The notes: generated by a model from the sequence alone, not told the origin. A DNA stretch of 64,000 bases from Candidatus Gastranaerophilales bacterium (GCA_944323955.1 CALUUK010000003.1:124001-188000), one strand, 5' to 3'; numbered from the stretch's first letter, positions 9,104 through 18,376 are shown. Program-made: numbers and translations.

Positions 9104-10477
9104 ATGGCAGTAAGACAAAGACAACATGAACAAGACCCAATGGTAAGACGCACAAATTTTGATGCCGTTGAGTCTAATTTAACGGATGAACAGGCACAAC
9201 TTGAAGCGGCAAGATGCTTAAATTGCAAAAAACCAAAATGCGTTGAAGGTTGTCCCGTTAACATTAATATCCCCGGATTTATAAAAGAATTAAAAGAAGG
9301 TAACCTTGAGAAAGCAGGCGAGGTAATCAGAGAATCAAGCCTTTTGCCGTCTGTGTGCGGAAGAGTTTGTCCTCAAGAACGCCAGTGTGAAGGGAAATGT
9401 GTTCTGGGTATTAAATCAGAACCTATTGCAATCGGCGCACTTGAAAGATATGTAGGTGACGCAACAAATATAAAAATAGGCGAAATAAAAGAATCAGGCA
9501 AAAAAGTTGCAATAGTCGGCTCAGGCTGCGCAGGTATAACAGCTGCAGCAGATTTGAGACGTGCAGGACACGAAGTGGTTGTCTTTGAAGCGCTTCATAA
9601 ATTAGGCGGCGTTTTAAGATACGGTATTCCGCCGTTCAGATTACCGAGAACGTTCCTTGACAAAGAAATTAAAAACTTAAAAGATATGGGTGTTAAATTT
9701 GTTACAAACATTGTTGTCGGTAAATCAATAACAATTAAACAGCTTGAAGAAGACGGATTTGATGCAATAGTTATAGGTTCAGGCGCAGGTTTGCCAAAAA
9801 TGATGGGAATACCCGGCGAAAACCTTAACGGAGTTTACAGTGCAAATGAATTCTTAACCAGAGTTAACCTTATGCAGGCAAATCTTGAAGAAACTCCGAC
9901 TCCTATCAGAGTGGGCGAAAAAGCTGCAATAATCGGAGGCGGTAACGTAGCTATGGACGCTGCAAGAGTTGCGGTTAGAATCGGATTTAAAGAAGTATAC
10001 ATTGTATACAGAAGAACGGAAGCGGAACTTCCAGCACGTCTTGAAGAAATCCGCCACGCAAAAGAAGAAGGCGTTATCTTTAAATTCTTACACGCTCCTA
10101 AAGAAATTTACAACAAAGACGGATATGTTGCAGGTATGCAATTTGAGATAATGGAACTGGGTGAACCTGATGAATCCGGCAGAAGAAAACCTGTTCCGAC
10201 AGGCAAAACTATCGACCTTGATGTAGATACAGTTATTGTTGCATTAGGTACGGGGCCAAACCCGACAATTCAGGCTTCTATGCTGAATGACAATATGAAT
10301 CTTGAAACAAACCCAAAAGGATATATTGTTATAAATGCCGAAACCGGAGAAACTTCCGTAGACAGAATTTATGCCGGAGGCGATGTAGCTCCTACAGGTT
10401 CTTCTACGGCAATTAATGCAATGGGGGCCGGTAAACGCGCAGCTAAAGCAATAAATGAATATCTGGCTGATAAATAA
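9104..10477 (+). CDS. GltD/NfnB-like NADPH-dependent flavoprotein oxidoreductase
   Basis: 457 residues. The N-terminal third has cysteine clusters for two [4Fe-4S] centres (RCLNCKKPKCVEGCP at about 37-51 and CGRVCPQERQCEGKC at about 84-98), then an FAD-binding GSGCAGI block and a second Rossmann motif IGGGNVAMDAARVAVR for NAD(P)H, and the closing FAD block YAGGDVAPTGSSTA. This is the architecture of the glutamate synthase small subunit and of the large subunit of NfnAB and sulfide dehydrogenase. Without a large glutamate synthase subunit or NfnA next door it could be a stand-alone archaeal-type GltA, NfnB or sulfide dehydrogenase subunit. Good AAAAGGA ribosome-binding site. Confidence 0.85.
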   Translation: MAVRQRQHEQDPMVRRTNFDAVESNLTDEQAQLEAARCLNCKKPKCVEGCPVNINIPGFIKELKEGNLEKAGEVIRESSLLPSVCGRVCPQERQCEGKCVLGIKSEPIAIGALERYVGDATNIKIGEIKESGKKVAIVGSGCAGITAAADLRRAGHEVVVFEALHKLGGVLRYGIPPFRLPRTFLDKEIKNLKDMGVKFVTNIVVGKSITIKQLEEDGFDAIVIGSGAGLPKMMGIPGENLNGVYSANEFLTRVNLMQANLEETPTPIRVGEKAAIIGGGNVAMDAARVAVRIGFKEVYIVYRRTEAELPARLEEIRHAKEEGVIFKFLHAPKEIYNKDGYVAGMQFEIMELGEPDESGRRKPVPTGKTIDLDVDTVIVALGTGPNPTIQASMLNDNMNLETNPKGYIVINAETGETSVDRIYAGGDVAPTGSSTAINAMGAGKRAAKAINEYLADK

Positions 10478-10484
10478 TAAATAT

Positions 10485-10515
10485 AAAAAAGGACATCTTA
10501 AAGATGTCCTTTTTT
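10485..10515. terminator. Bidirectional terminator
   Basis: GGACATCT / AGATGTCC stem (10491-10498 / 10502-10509) extended by six A on the left and six T on the right. It serves the GltD-like gene on + and the YbhN-like gene on -. Confidence 0.85.
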
Positions 10516-11515
10516 ATTCCATTTTTTCCCTGAGTTTTTTTATTGATATATTGTTTTTCATTAAAAATATAAAGGCAATAAACATCAAAAATATTGTAAC
10601 TATTGATTGTTCCAGAACGGATATTGCAAGTGCAGATTCTTTTGATACATCATATATCGCAAAAGCTGCAATTACCGCTACCTGATAAGGCCCTATAAAT
10701 ATAGATGTTGAAGGAACCATACATGCAAGAGAAATAAAAGCTATAACAAATAAAGATACTGACCAATGAACATCATATCCGAACCCTTGTATGACAATAA
10801 AATAGTTCATACACTCAAATACCCATATCCCGACAGAAGATGTAACGGCAAAAAAAACCTTTCTCGGTGAATCTATAATTTCAAATCCGTTAAAAAAAGA
10901 ACTGCAGGTATTATTTAAAAAATAAAGGCTTTTTGCTATATAAGATGAAAACGGCCAATTATTTGTTTTTGCATTTATAAATTCGCATACTTTATTTATA
11001 TTTTTAAACCTGTAAACCGAAACAGCAAATATAATACCGAATACAAGAACTAATCCCGCGAAAAGACAAAGTTTTTCCGCAATAGGATTCTTATGATAAA
11101 TAAAAACTCCTAATATCAAAAGGCAGAAAATAATTACAACATCAAAAAGCCTTTCCATCATAACACTGCCAAAAATCTTTATTTTATCCGCGCCGTATTT
11201 TTTCCCCGTATAATAAGCTCTGAAAATATCTCCCGCCCGTGCAGGAAGCAAAATATTCAACCCCGCACCCGTCAGACATAACGGAATTAAATCCGCAAGT
11301 TTTGCATCGGGTGCCGTTTTATATATTAATTGTTTAAAACATAATGCTCTGAAAGACAGTGAAACAGTTATGGAAACGATTAACAGACATATATATTCAT
11401 ATCTAAAAGTTTTAAACGCATTTTTAAGTTCGGAAAAGTTAATATTAACAAAAATAAGATACAGAAATATTACGGTTATCAACAGTAATATCAGTCCTTT
11501 TAAACCCTTTTTCAT
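10514..11515 (-). CDS. YbhN/LPG-synthase-type integral membrane protein
   Basis: 333 residues, about eight hydrophobic segments spread over the length (for example residues 8-24, 40-58, 120-165, 225-250, 255-310). The features SLSFRALCF, LTGAGLNILLPARAGDIFRAYY and EQSIVTIFLMFIAFIFL fit the UPF0104 / lysylphosphatidylglycerol synthase transmembrane family (YbhN, MprF flippase part, AglD). The soluble lysyl-transferase domain of MprF is absent, so the protein is a transporter or flippase candidate for lipid-linked molecules, substrate unknown. It follows a TPR gene on the same strand by 32 bp. Confidence 0.82.
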   Translation of the reverse strand: MKKGLKGLILLLITVIFLYLIFVNINFSELKNAFKTFRYEYICLLIVSITVSLSFRALCFKQLIYKTAPDAKLADLIPLCLTGAGLNILLPARAGDIFRAYYTGKKYGADKIKIFGSVMMERLFDVVIIFCLLILGVFIYHKNPIAEKLCLFAGLVLVFGIIFAVSVYRFKNINKVCEFINAKTNNWPFSSYIAKSLYFLNNTCSSFFNGFEIIDSPRKVFFAVTSSVGIWVFECMNYFIVIQGFGYDVHWSVSLFVIAFISLACMVPSTSIFIGPYQVAVIAAFAIYDVSKESALAISVLEQSIVTIFLMFIAFIFLMKNNISIKKLREKME

Positions 11516-11547
11516 TGTCTTCCGCCGGAAATTATCTACAAATAAAA

Positions 11548-12108
11548 TTATACAATCTTTAAACCGGAATAATAAATTTTTTGATGAAGTTTTATCTTTT
11601 TATTTAAAGAATTATATACATAATGAACAAGATTCTGCTTTAAGATATCACAAAACCGTACAAAAATTTTATGCGCTTCATCATATTTTCCCAGATACAC
11701 AAGATTGTTTATTTTCAGCTCAATTACCTGAGCACACAAAGAACAATCCTCGTCTTTTATAAGATTTAATGCCTCATTAGAATATTTTAAAGCCTCTTCA
11801 TACTTTCTCAAAGAATTATAGCAATTTGCAATTGAAGCAATTATCTTACAATCATTTTTCTTTAAAATATTTGCGCTCAAATACAATGAGAGTGCTTCAT
11901 CAAAATTGCCTTTTATAAAACAAATATCGGCGTACAAAACAATGCTTTTAACATGAGAAGGAGTATATCTAATTGCCTTCTTTAATTTTAAAGCCGCCTT
12001 ATTTATATTATTAAAATAAAAAAATTCATCCTCGGCTTCTCTGAAAAGTATCTCGGATTTTATATTAATAACCTTATTGTTTATATAATTACTAACCGTA
12101 TTCTGCAT
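11548..12108 (-). CDS. TPR-repeat protein, 186 residues
   Basis: Soluble helical protein with about four tetratricopeptide-type units (AALKLKKAIRYTPSHVKS, EALSLYLSANILKKNDCK, EALKYSNEALNLIKDEDC, then EAHKIFVRFCDIL). No signal peptide. TPR arrays bind protein partners; no enzyme domain is present. Lies upstream of and close to the YbhN-like gene. Its 5' region carries two strong hairpins, one with a minus-strand U-tract, so expression may be attenuated. Function unknown. Confidence 0.75.
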   Translation of the reverse strand: MQNTVSNYINNKVINIKSEILFREAEDEFFYFNNINKAALKLKKAIRYTPSHVKSIVLYADICFIKGNFDEALSLYLSANILKKNDCKIIASIANCYNSLRKYEEALKYSNEALNLIKDEDCSLCAQVIELKINNLVYLGKYDEAHKIFVRFCDILKQNLVHYVYNSLNKKIKLHQKIYYSGLKIV

Positions 12109-12128
12109 AAAAGTTCACTTCTGTTAGT

Positions 12129-12170
12129 AAAATCATATAATTTGGGCATGCCGCAGGGCTATATGATTTT
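12129..12170 (-). promoter_or_regulatory. Hairpin in the leader of the TPR gene
   Basis: A perfect 11-bp inverted repeat AAAATCATATA (12129-12139) / TATATGATTTT (12160-12170) with a 20-base loop containing GGCATGCC. It ends 20 bases upstream of the TPR start codon and has no T-tract, so it is not a standard terminator; it could mask or expose the ribosome-binding region or be a protein-binding site. Confidence 0.4.
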
Positions 12171-12179
12171 CGGAACGGG

Positions 12180-12375
12180 AAAAACAAAAAACATGCAAAA
12201 CCATGACAGGACATGGCTTTGCATGAAATAAATTTAATTTAACATTTTTTAATAAAAGCCGGAGAGAAACTGACCTTTCAGTCAAAACCATGACCATTCA
12301 TGCGTTTTCACCGTATTACAAAATTTAACATTTCTCATCACTTGATATTAAAAAATGAGCATTGTAATATAAAAA
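12180..12375 (-). ncRNA. Candidate small RNA or attenuating leader
   Basis: A minus-strand intrinsic terminator lies at 12180-12225: stem CATGCAAA(A)CCATG / CATGGCTTTGCATG (13 of 14 pairs) followed on the minus strand by a TTTTTTGTTTT tract. No minus-strand gene precedes it. Upstream of it the minus-strand RNA can form hairpins at 12269-12282 (ACTGA/TCAGT) and 12284-12308 (AAAAC..ATGA/TCAT..GTTTT). A TATAAT on the minus strand at 12387-12382 may start it, though no good -35 box is visible. It may be an independent RNA of about 190 bases or the attenuated leader of the TPR gene at 12108. No known RNA family recognised. Confidence 0.35.
12342..12370 (+). promoter_or_regulatory. Promoter for rpoZ
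   Basis: TTGATA (12342-12347) - 17 bp - TAATAT (12365-12370). Transcription would start near 12377 and leave a short leader with GGAGGA before the ATG at 12399. Confidence 0.5.
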
Positions 12376-12398
12376 TAAATAATTATACTGGAGGAAAT

Positions 12399-12641
12399 AT
12401 GAACCAAATTATAAAAATAGCGTGGGAATTAAACGAAAGCACGGAAAACAGATATCAATTAGTATATGAAATAGCAGAACTTGCAAAAAAATTAGTTGAT
12501 GAAAACCAGTTAAAACGTGTAAGAGAAGAGTACAGTTTTACGGATGTTCCGTTTGATACATCAATAAAAAAAGAAAATCCCGTAGAACACGCAATTATGG
12601 TTAAAGCATCGGAATATGATGATTCGGGATTAGTCGGTTAA
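12399..12641 (+). CDS. rpoZ: Probable RNA polymerase omega subunit
   Basis: 80 residues from ATG 12399, which has GGAGGA 5 bases upstream; the frame is open back to 12300 but the promoter lies within that extension. The segment NRYQLVYEIAELAKKLVDEN resembles the omega core NRY(R/Q)(I/L)V..(I/V)A..AK, and the tail PVEHAIMVKASEYDDSGLVG aligns in position with the PV..AI.EMSDE tail of cyanobacterial omega. Omega stabilises beta-prime in RNA polymerase. The family is short and divergent, so the call rests on a pattern match by eye. Confidence 0.6.
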   Translation: MNQIIKIAWELNESTENRYQLVYEIAELAKKLVDENQLKRVREEYSFTDVPFDTSIKKENPVEHAIMVKASEYDDSGLVG

Positions 12642-12660
12642 CAAAAAATTTATATAATAA

Positions 12661-12690
12661 AAAAGCTCCTCAATGTCAGGAGCTTTTTTT
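12661..12690. terminator. Bidirectional terminator, rpoZ / rpsT
   Basis: AAAAGCTCCT (12661-12670) / AGGAGCTTTT (12678-12687) with loop CAATGTC, followed by further T on + and preceded by A on +, so it works for rpoZ (+) and rpsT (-). Confidence 0.85.
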
Positions 12691-12707
12691 AACCTTAAAA
12701 AAATCAA

Positions 12708-12980
12708 TTATGCCATTAATTTATTTATGGCTTTTGTTAATCTTGATTTTTTTCTTGAAGCCGTATTTTTATGTAAAATACCTTTTGAAACAGCTTTATC
12801 ACATAATTGATATGCTTTTGATAATGCCGATTTAATTGCTTCCTGGTCTTTTTCTTTGGCCTGAGCTAAGACTAAAGTATTTTTTACTGCAGTTTTAAGA
12901 GCTGACTTGAAAGCCAGATTTCTTTGATAGTTTCTTTCTGCCGTTAAAATTCTTTTCTTTGCCGATTTAATATTTGCCAT
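12708..12980 (-). CDS. rpsT: 30S ribosomal protein S20
   Basis: 90 residues, usual size. ANIKSAKKRILTAERNYQRN at the start, GILHKNTASRKKSRLTKAIN near the end and the overall Lys/Ala-rich helical composition are typical of S20, which binds 16S rRNA in the body of the small subunit. It has AAGGAAA as ribosome-binding site and its own promoter with a leader of about 60 bases, which might host autoregulation as known for E. coli S20 (inference). Confidence 0.96.
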   Translation of the reverse strand: MANIKSAKKRILTAERNYQRNLAFKSALKTAVKNTLVLAQAKEKDQEAIKSALSKAYQLCDKAVSKGILHKNTASRKKSRLTKAINKLMA

Positions 12981-13047
12981 TTTGTTTTCCTTTCTTATGT
13001 CAGATTTTGTACAACGCTATCTGCATAGAGGATTAGTGAGTATGCTT

Positions 13048-13075
13048 ATTATATAATTTAAAAAAATAAAGTAAA
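13048..13075 (-). promoter_or_regulatory. Promoter for rpsT
   Basis: On the minus strand TTTACT (13075-13070) - 16 bp - TATAAT (13053-13048). Predicted start near 13041. Confidence 0.6.
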
Positions 13076-13173
13076 CAGAAATATTAAAAATATTAAATAA
13101 AATATTACTTTATAGCAAAAAATATTTATGTTCTTTTTTATAAGACACGGATATATTCAAAAGAAACAGACAA

Positions 13174-14763
13174 ATGCGAATAACGAATATAACTCCCGTG
13201 CAAGACGGGAACCGAGATATTAACAAACAGGTAAGTTATAAGGGAAGCCGTGAAATAGTAAGGACACTGGCAGATCCCGATTCTTTAATGACAACGGTTG
13301 TTCTTGAGTCATTCGTAACGGGAGGAAGAAGCGCAAATGCCTATAAACGCGGAGGTTTCCCCGAGTTTCGCGAATGTTTTACGGATAACCTTATTTCTGC
13401 TGTTTTCTGGATGAAGGGTGTTGATATTTTTAATAAAATCGGAGATTCGATAGGGAAAAACATATTAAAACTTCCAACAACAGAATTTGATGTGGGAAAA
13501 GATGCCTTAAGAGCTCCTTTTGACAATCTTATACATGATCTGGGCGAAAAATCATCAGATCCAGATATGACAAAAAAACTCGCAAAGAAACTTTCGGTAT
13601 TCAAATTTTCAAAAATTATTATATCCACAATTCTTGCGACAGGTTTTATCGGTTTTGCACTGCCGAAAATAAATCAGGCTATTACAAGAATGATGATGGG
13701 AAAGAAGGGTAAGGAAAAGAAAAACAAGCCCGAGACATATAGTCCTGTTAAAGATTTTTCTTTTGAACAATTTGAAAAACATATCTTAAATAAAAAAGAA
13801 AAATCTCAAGACCCTACATTTAAAGGTATTCAGCCCGGACTGTTAACAGCGGTGGCACACAATCTTGAAAGCCAGCCTATAGTTAAAATGCTCACAAACG
13901 ACCTGGGTATATTATCAGGCCGTGTTGTAACATCAAGAAATCCTGACGAAGGAATCGAATTCCTTTTCCGTGACACAGCTTCATCTTTCTTCTATTTTGC
14001 AAGCACACCGCTTGTGTATAAAATGCTGCAAAAAGTATCCAACAGTTCAAATCTCACAAGTATTGATCCGGTAGCTGCAAAACAAATAACGGAACAGTTA
14101 ATTCAACAGCTCAAAAAATCAGACGGATCATTCACCTCAATGCCCGTCGATGAATTTAAAAAGAAAACAATGGGAACAATGAGTGAAAAGGCAAAAGAAC
14201 TATTGTCAAAACTTCCGTTTAATTCGGATGTTATAACATTGGATGAATTAAAAAATCATATTACTGATGAAAACCTTATAAAAAAAGCTGCCGAAATGGC
14301 AAAATTACAGCCAAAAAAAGGCGGAATTAATCATGTTTTAACAAAACAGCAGGTTATGGACGTATTAAAAGACGGAAGTATTAATACTCCTGAATTTATG
14401 CAGAATATTTACGGTAAAAAATTCGGAAGCGCGCTGACTGACCCTTATAAATATATTTCAATGAAAAAAATAACAAAATTCAGAACAAATATTGATGATT
14501 ATATACAAGCCGTTTTAGATACCGCAAAAAAGAAGAACAACGGCATTATTGATAAATCTCTCATAGAAAATCTTAACAAAAAAAGCCATATAATGTCGGG
14601 ATTATTCAGGGTTGCAGCAATTGCGGTTTCAGCTGTCGCTCTCGGCATTGTAATACCAAAACTCCAATATAAATTAACAGAAAAAAGAACAGGTTCAAAC
14701 GCAGCCCCCGGATTAAGGGAATTTGAACAAACAGAAATAAAACAGGATAAAAAAGCATTGTAA
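13174..14763 (+). CDS. Unknown membrane protein, 529 residues
   Basis: Not recognised as any family I can name. It begins MRITNITPVQ and has VSYKGSRE at about 24-31, an N-terminal pattern echoed in two other genes of the window. Hydrophobic segments lie near 145-170 (IIISTILATGFIGFALP) and near 475-500 (VAAIAVSAVALGIVIP), so the bulk between them may sit on one side of the membrane. The rest is charged, helical and Lys-rich, with KMLTNDLGILSGRVVTSRNP and the glycine-rich GGRSANAYKRGG as distinctive blocks. No signal peptide and no catalytic motif seen. No clear ribosome-binding site. It ends 62 bases before nifJ. Confidence 0.75.
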   Translation: MRITNITPVQDGNRDINKQVSYKGSREIVRTLADPDSLMTTVVLESFVTGGRSANAYKRGGFPEFRECFTDNLISAVFWMKGVDIFNKIGDSIGKNILKLPTTEFDVGKDALRAPFDNLIHDLGEKSSDPDMTKKLAKKLSVFKFSKIIISTILATGFIGFALPKINQAITRMMMGKKGKEKKNKPETYSPVKDFSFEQFEKHILNKKEKSQDPTFKGIQPGLLTAVAHNLESQPIVKMLTNDLGILSGRVVTSRNPDEGIEFLFRDTASSFFYFASTPLVYKMLQKVSNSSNLTSIDPVAAKQITEQLIQQLKKSDGSFTSMPVDEFKKKTMGTMSEKAKELLSKLPFNSDVITLDELKNHITDENLIKKAAEMAKLQPKKGGINHVLTKQQVMDVLKDGSINTPEFMQNIYGKKFGSALTDPYKYISMKKITKFRTNIDDYIQAVLDTAKKKNNGIIDKSLIENLNKKSHIMSGLFRVAAIAVSAVALGIVIPKLQYKLTEKRTGSNAAPGLREFEQTEIKQDKKAL

Positions 14764-14825
14764 TTATTTTTGTGATACCATGTTCTGGTGGACAAGATTA
14801 AATTTTAATGGAGGTAGGTAAAAAA

Positions 14826-17800
14826 ATGCCAAAGAAAACAATTACTGTTGATGGTAACTACGCTGCTGCACATATTGCATATGCGCTGAGCGAAGTATCA
14901 GCAATTTACCCTATCACTCCGTCATCTACAATGGGTGAATGGGTTGATGAATGGGCTTCACAAAACAAGAAAAATATCTGGGGAAAAGAAGTAAGAGTTG
15001 CGGAAATGCAATCCGAAGCAGGTGCAGCAGGTGCCGTTCACGGTTCTTTAGCTGCAGGTGCTTTAACATCTACTTACACTGCTTCTCAAGGTTTATTATT
15101 AATGATTCCCGTTATGCATAAAGCTGCAGGTGAAATGCTTCCGCACGTTATTCACGTGTCGGCACGTGCTTTAGCTGCCCAGTCATTAGCAATTTTCGGT
15201 GATCATACCGACGTTATGGGATGCCGTAATACAGGTTATGCAATGCTTGCCGCAAACTCAGTTCAGGAAGAAATGGATATGGCTTTAGTCGCACACTTAG
15301 CTACTTATAAAGCAAAGGTTCCTTTCTTACAGTTCTTTGACGGTTTTAGAACTTCTCATGAAATACACAAAATTGAAGAAATTTCTTATGAAGATATCGC
15401 TAAATTAGTTGAGCCGGAATATATTGAAGAGTTCAGAAAAAGAGCATTAAGACCTGAAGCTCCGGTATGTAAAGTCGGTGCTCAAAACACAGATGTATAT
15501 TTCCAGGGTCGTGAAACTGTTAATAAATACTACAATGCTGTTCCTGATATTGTACAGGAATATATGGACAAAGTTGCAGCCGTAACAGGAAGACAATATC
15601 ATCCGTTCGATTACGCAGGTGCTCCTGACGCAACAGATGTTATTGTTGCAATAGGCTCGGGCTGCGAAACAATAGAAGAAACCATTGAATATCTTAACGC
15701 TACACGCGGAACAAAATACGGTTTGGTAAAAGTAAGATTATACAGACCGTTTGATGTTAAACGCTTCAATGCTGCACTTCCAAAAACAGTAAAACGTATT
15801 ACTGTTCTTGACAGAACAAAAGAACCAGGTTCTATCGGTGAACCTTTATACTTAGATGTTGTTGCAGCTTTGGAAAACAAAGATATCAGAGTTATAGGCG
15901 GCCGCTACGGTTTATCTTCAAAAGAATTTACACCGTCAATGGTATTAGCTGTATACAAACATGCAGAAAACAACGGCTTCCACGGATTTACAGTCGGTAT
16001 TGAAGATGATGTTACAAACAAATCTTTAAAAATTGAAGAACATATCGTCACAGAACCAAAAGGAACTACAAACTGTATGTTCTGGGGTCTGGGTTCAGAC
16101 GGTACCGTCGGTGCAAACAAAAACTCTATTAAAATTATCGGTCAATACACTGATAAAGATGCTCAGGCATATTTTGCTTATGACTCAAAAAAATCATTTG
16201 GTGTAACCGTTTCCCACTTAAGATTCGGCGATAAACCGATTAAATCAACATATTTAATCACTGCACCGGATTTCGTATCTTGCTCCGCTCACTCATACAT
16301 CGGCAGATACGATTTATTAAAGGGAATTAAAGAAGGCGGTACATTCTTATTAAACAGCCCTTATTCAAAAGAAGAAGCATTCAGCCACTTAACAAGAGAT
16401 ATGCAAAAAACAATCATTGAAAAGAAAGTTAAATTCTACAATGTTGACGCTGAAAAACTTATAAAAGAACAGCCCGGTTTAAGAGGCAAAGGTGCAAATA
16501 CGGTTATGATGGTTGCATACTTCAAAGTTTCAGGCATTATTCCGTTTGAACAGGCTTATGAAGGTATGAAAGAAATGACAATCAAAACCTTTAAGAAAAA
16601 AGGCGATGATGTTGTTAACATGAACCTTGCTCTTATTGATGCAGCGGTTAATGCTACCGAAGAAGTTGTTATTCCCGCTTCATTAGAAGGTGTTTGTGCC
16701 GCTGATGAAGTTAAGATGATACCTGATAATGCAGATGAATTTGCAAAGAAAATCATTGAACCTTCAATGAGACAAAAAGGTGATGATATTCCTGTTTCAG
16801 CTATGAGTGTTGACGGCGTTATTCCTACGGGAACGGCAAAACTTGAAAAGCGCGGTATTGCTCCGAGAGTTCCGAAATGGGTAAAAGAAAACTGCTTACA
16901 ATGCGGAGTTTGTGCTTCTGCTTGCCCGCACGCAGCTATCAGAACAAAATTAATCGAAGCTAAAGATTTAGAAAATGCGCCTGAATCATTCAAAACAGTT
17001 CCGGCAAAACCGGCTCTGGCTGATGAACAATTTAAAGTTCAGGTTTACTGCATGGATTGTACGGGCTGCGGTGTTTGCGTGGATCAGTGTCCGACAATGA
17101 AAATGCCCGAAGAAAAGAGAGCTCTTGTTTGGTCTTCAATTGAAGAAGAAACGGATGCCTGTGAAATCGTTAACGAAGAATTCTTTGATGCACTTCCCGA
17201 TAATGTAATGGGCAGAAATACAACAAAAACAATAAAAGGCGCAATGTTAAGAACCCCCTTATTTGAATTCTCGGGTGCCTGTGCAGGCTGCGGTGAAACA
17301 CCTTATGTTAAACTCGTTTCTCAATTATTCGGTGAAAATGCAATCGTAGCTAACGCAACGGGTTGTTCATCCATATACTCCGGAACATTCCCGACAATTC
17401 CTTATACAACAAATAAAGAAGGAAGAGGACCGGCCTGGGCTAATTCATTATTTGAAGATAACGCGGAATTCGGTTTCGGTATGAGATTGGCAGTTGATCA
17501 AAACAGAGACACATTGAAAACATATGCCGAAAAAATTATCGGAAACGATAAAGCTCCTGCAGATTTAAAAGAAGCTCTGACAGAAGCACTTTCTCACTTC
17601 GATAATTCAAAAACAGACGAAGCTATTGCCGCTCAAGCAAAAGCAAAAGCAGTAATCGCGAAATATGCTGATTGCGGATGTCCTGACCTTGCGAAAGTAA
17701 GAGAATTACAAGATTACTTTACAGATAAATCTATCTGGATTATCGGCGGCGACGGATGGGCAAACGATATCGGATACGGCGGTATTGACCATGTATTGGC

Positions 17801-18362
17801 TCAGAACAAAAATGTAAACATTCTTGTTCTTGATACGGAAGTATACTCAAATACAGGCGGTCAAGCATCAAAATCAACACCTACAGGTGCAGTCGCCAAG
17901 TTTGCTACAGGAGGTAAGAAAACATATAAGAAGAACATGGGCTTAATGAGTATGTCATACGGCTATGTTTATGTTGCTTCCGTTGCTTTAGGGGCAGACA
18001 GAATGCAGACATTAAAAGCATTCCAGGAAGCTGAAGCATATGAAGGACCTTCTATTATATTTGCATACGCTCCTTGTATCGCACACGGTATTGATATGAG
18101 CAAGACCCAAAACGAACAAAAACGTGCCGTTGAAGCAGGCTACTTCCCGCTATACAGATATAATCCTGCCAACGAACAACCGTTCAGCTGGGATGCAAAA
18201 GATCCTAAAGAAAGCTATCAAGACTTCATTAAATCGGAAGGCCGCTATAAATCACTTGTTAAGACCAATCCCGAAGCAGCTGAAGAATTGTACGCTCAGG
18301 CTGAAAAAGATGCGGCAAAACGTATGGCCGTATTTAAAGCAGTAGGTGAGTTGATTAAATAA
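14826..18362 (+). CDS. nifJ: Pyruvate:ferredoxin (flavodoxin) oxidoreductase
   Basis: 1178 residues as a single homodimer-type chain. It oxidises pyruvate with CoA to acetyl-CoA, CO2 and reduced ferredoxin. I start at ATG 14826 because GGAGGT lies 10 bases upstream; an in-frame ATG at 14808 contains that site. Order: pyrimidine-binding domain I (YPITPSSTMGEW), domain II, ferredoxin-like segment with CLQCGVCASACPHAAI and CMDCTGCGVCVDQCP for two [4Fe-4S] clusters, then the TPP domain (GACAGCGETPY, GDGWANDIGYGG) and the third-cluster cysteine near CIAHGID. Codon use is markedly biased to GCT/GTT, suggesting high expression. It is the central fermentative enzyme and fits with HydF at 19.6 kb. Confidence 0.97.
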   Translation: MPKKTITVDGNYAAAHIAYALSEVSAIYPITPSSTMGEWVDEWASQNKKNIWGKEVRVAEMQSEAGAAGAVHGSLAAGALTSTYTASQGLLLMIPVMHKAAGEMLPHVIHVSARALAAQSLAIFGDHTDVMGCRNTGYAMLAANSVQEEMDMALVAHLATYKAKVPFLQFFDGFRTSHEIHKIEEISYEDIAKLVEPEYIEEFRKRALRPEAPVCKVGAQNTDVYFQGRETVNKYYNAVPDIVQEYMDKVAAVTGRQYHPFDYAGAPDATDVIVAIGSGCETIEETIEYLNATRGTKYGLVKVRLYRPFDVKRFNAALPKTVKRITVLDRTKEPGSIGEPLYLDVVAALENKDIRVIGGRYGLSSKEFTPSMVLAVYKHAENNGFHGFTVGIEDDVTNKSLKIEEHIVTEPKGTTNCMFWGLGSDGTVGANKNSIKIIGQYTDKDAQAYFAYDSKKSFGVTVSHLRFGDKPIKSTYLITAPDFVSCSAHSYIGRYDLLKGIKEGGTFLLNSPYSKEEAFSHLTRDMQKTIIEKKVKFYNVDAEKLIKEQPGLRGKGANTVMMVAYFKVSGIIPFEQAYEGMKEMTIKTFKKKGDDVVNMNLALIDAAVNATEEVVIPASLEGVCAADEVKMIPDNADEFAKKIIEPSMRQKGDDIPVSAMSVDGVIPTGTAKLEKRGIAPRVPKWVKENCLQCGVCASACPHAAIRTKLIEAKDLENAPESFKTVPAKPALADEQFKVQVYCMDCTGCGVCVDQCPTMKMPEEKRALVWSSIEEETDACEIVNEEFFDALPDNVMGRNTTKTIKGAMLRTPLFEFSGACAGCGETPYVKLVSQLFGENAIVANATGCSSIYSGTFPTIPYTTNKEGRGPAWANSLFEDNAEFGFGMRLAVDQNRDTLKTYAEKIIGNDKAPADLKEALTEALSHFDNSKTDEAIAAQAKAKAVIAKYADCGCPDLAKVRELQDYFTDKSIWIIGGDGWANDIGYGGIDHVLAQNKNVNILVLDTEVYSNTGGQASKSTPTGAVAKFATGGKKTYKKNMGLMSMSYGYVYVASVALGADRMQTLKAFQEAEAYEGPSIIFAYAPCIAHGIDMSKTQNEQKRAVEAGYFPLYRYNPANEQPFSWDAKDPKESYQDFIKSEGRYKSLVKTNPEAAEELYAQAEKDAAKRMAVFKAVGELIK

Positions 18363-18376
18363 GCACACCATAAAAT

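Noticed and set aside
12255-12320. Possible glycine-type riboswitch (GGAGAG at 12261, CACCG at 12309)
   Set aside because: The conserved core and the second half (CTCTCAGG, GACAGAG-like) are missing and the sequence lies upstream of the likely rpoZ transcription start.
12300-12398. Longer form of the omega-like protein starting at 12300
   Set aside because: The extension contains the predicted promoter; ATG 12399 has GGAGGA correctly spaced.
14808-14825. PFOR start at ATG 14808
   Set aside because: The codons contain the GGAGGT ribosome-binding site that serves ATG 14826.
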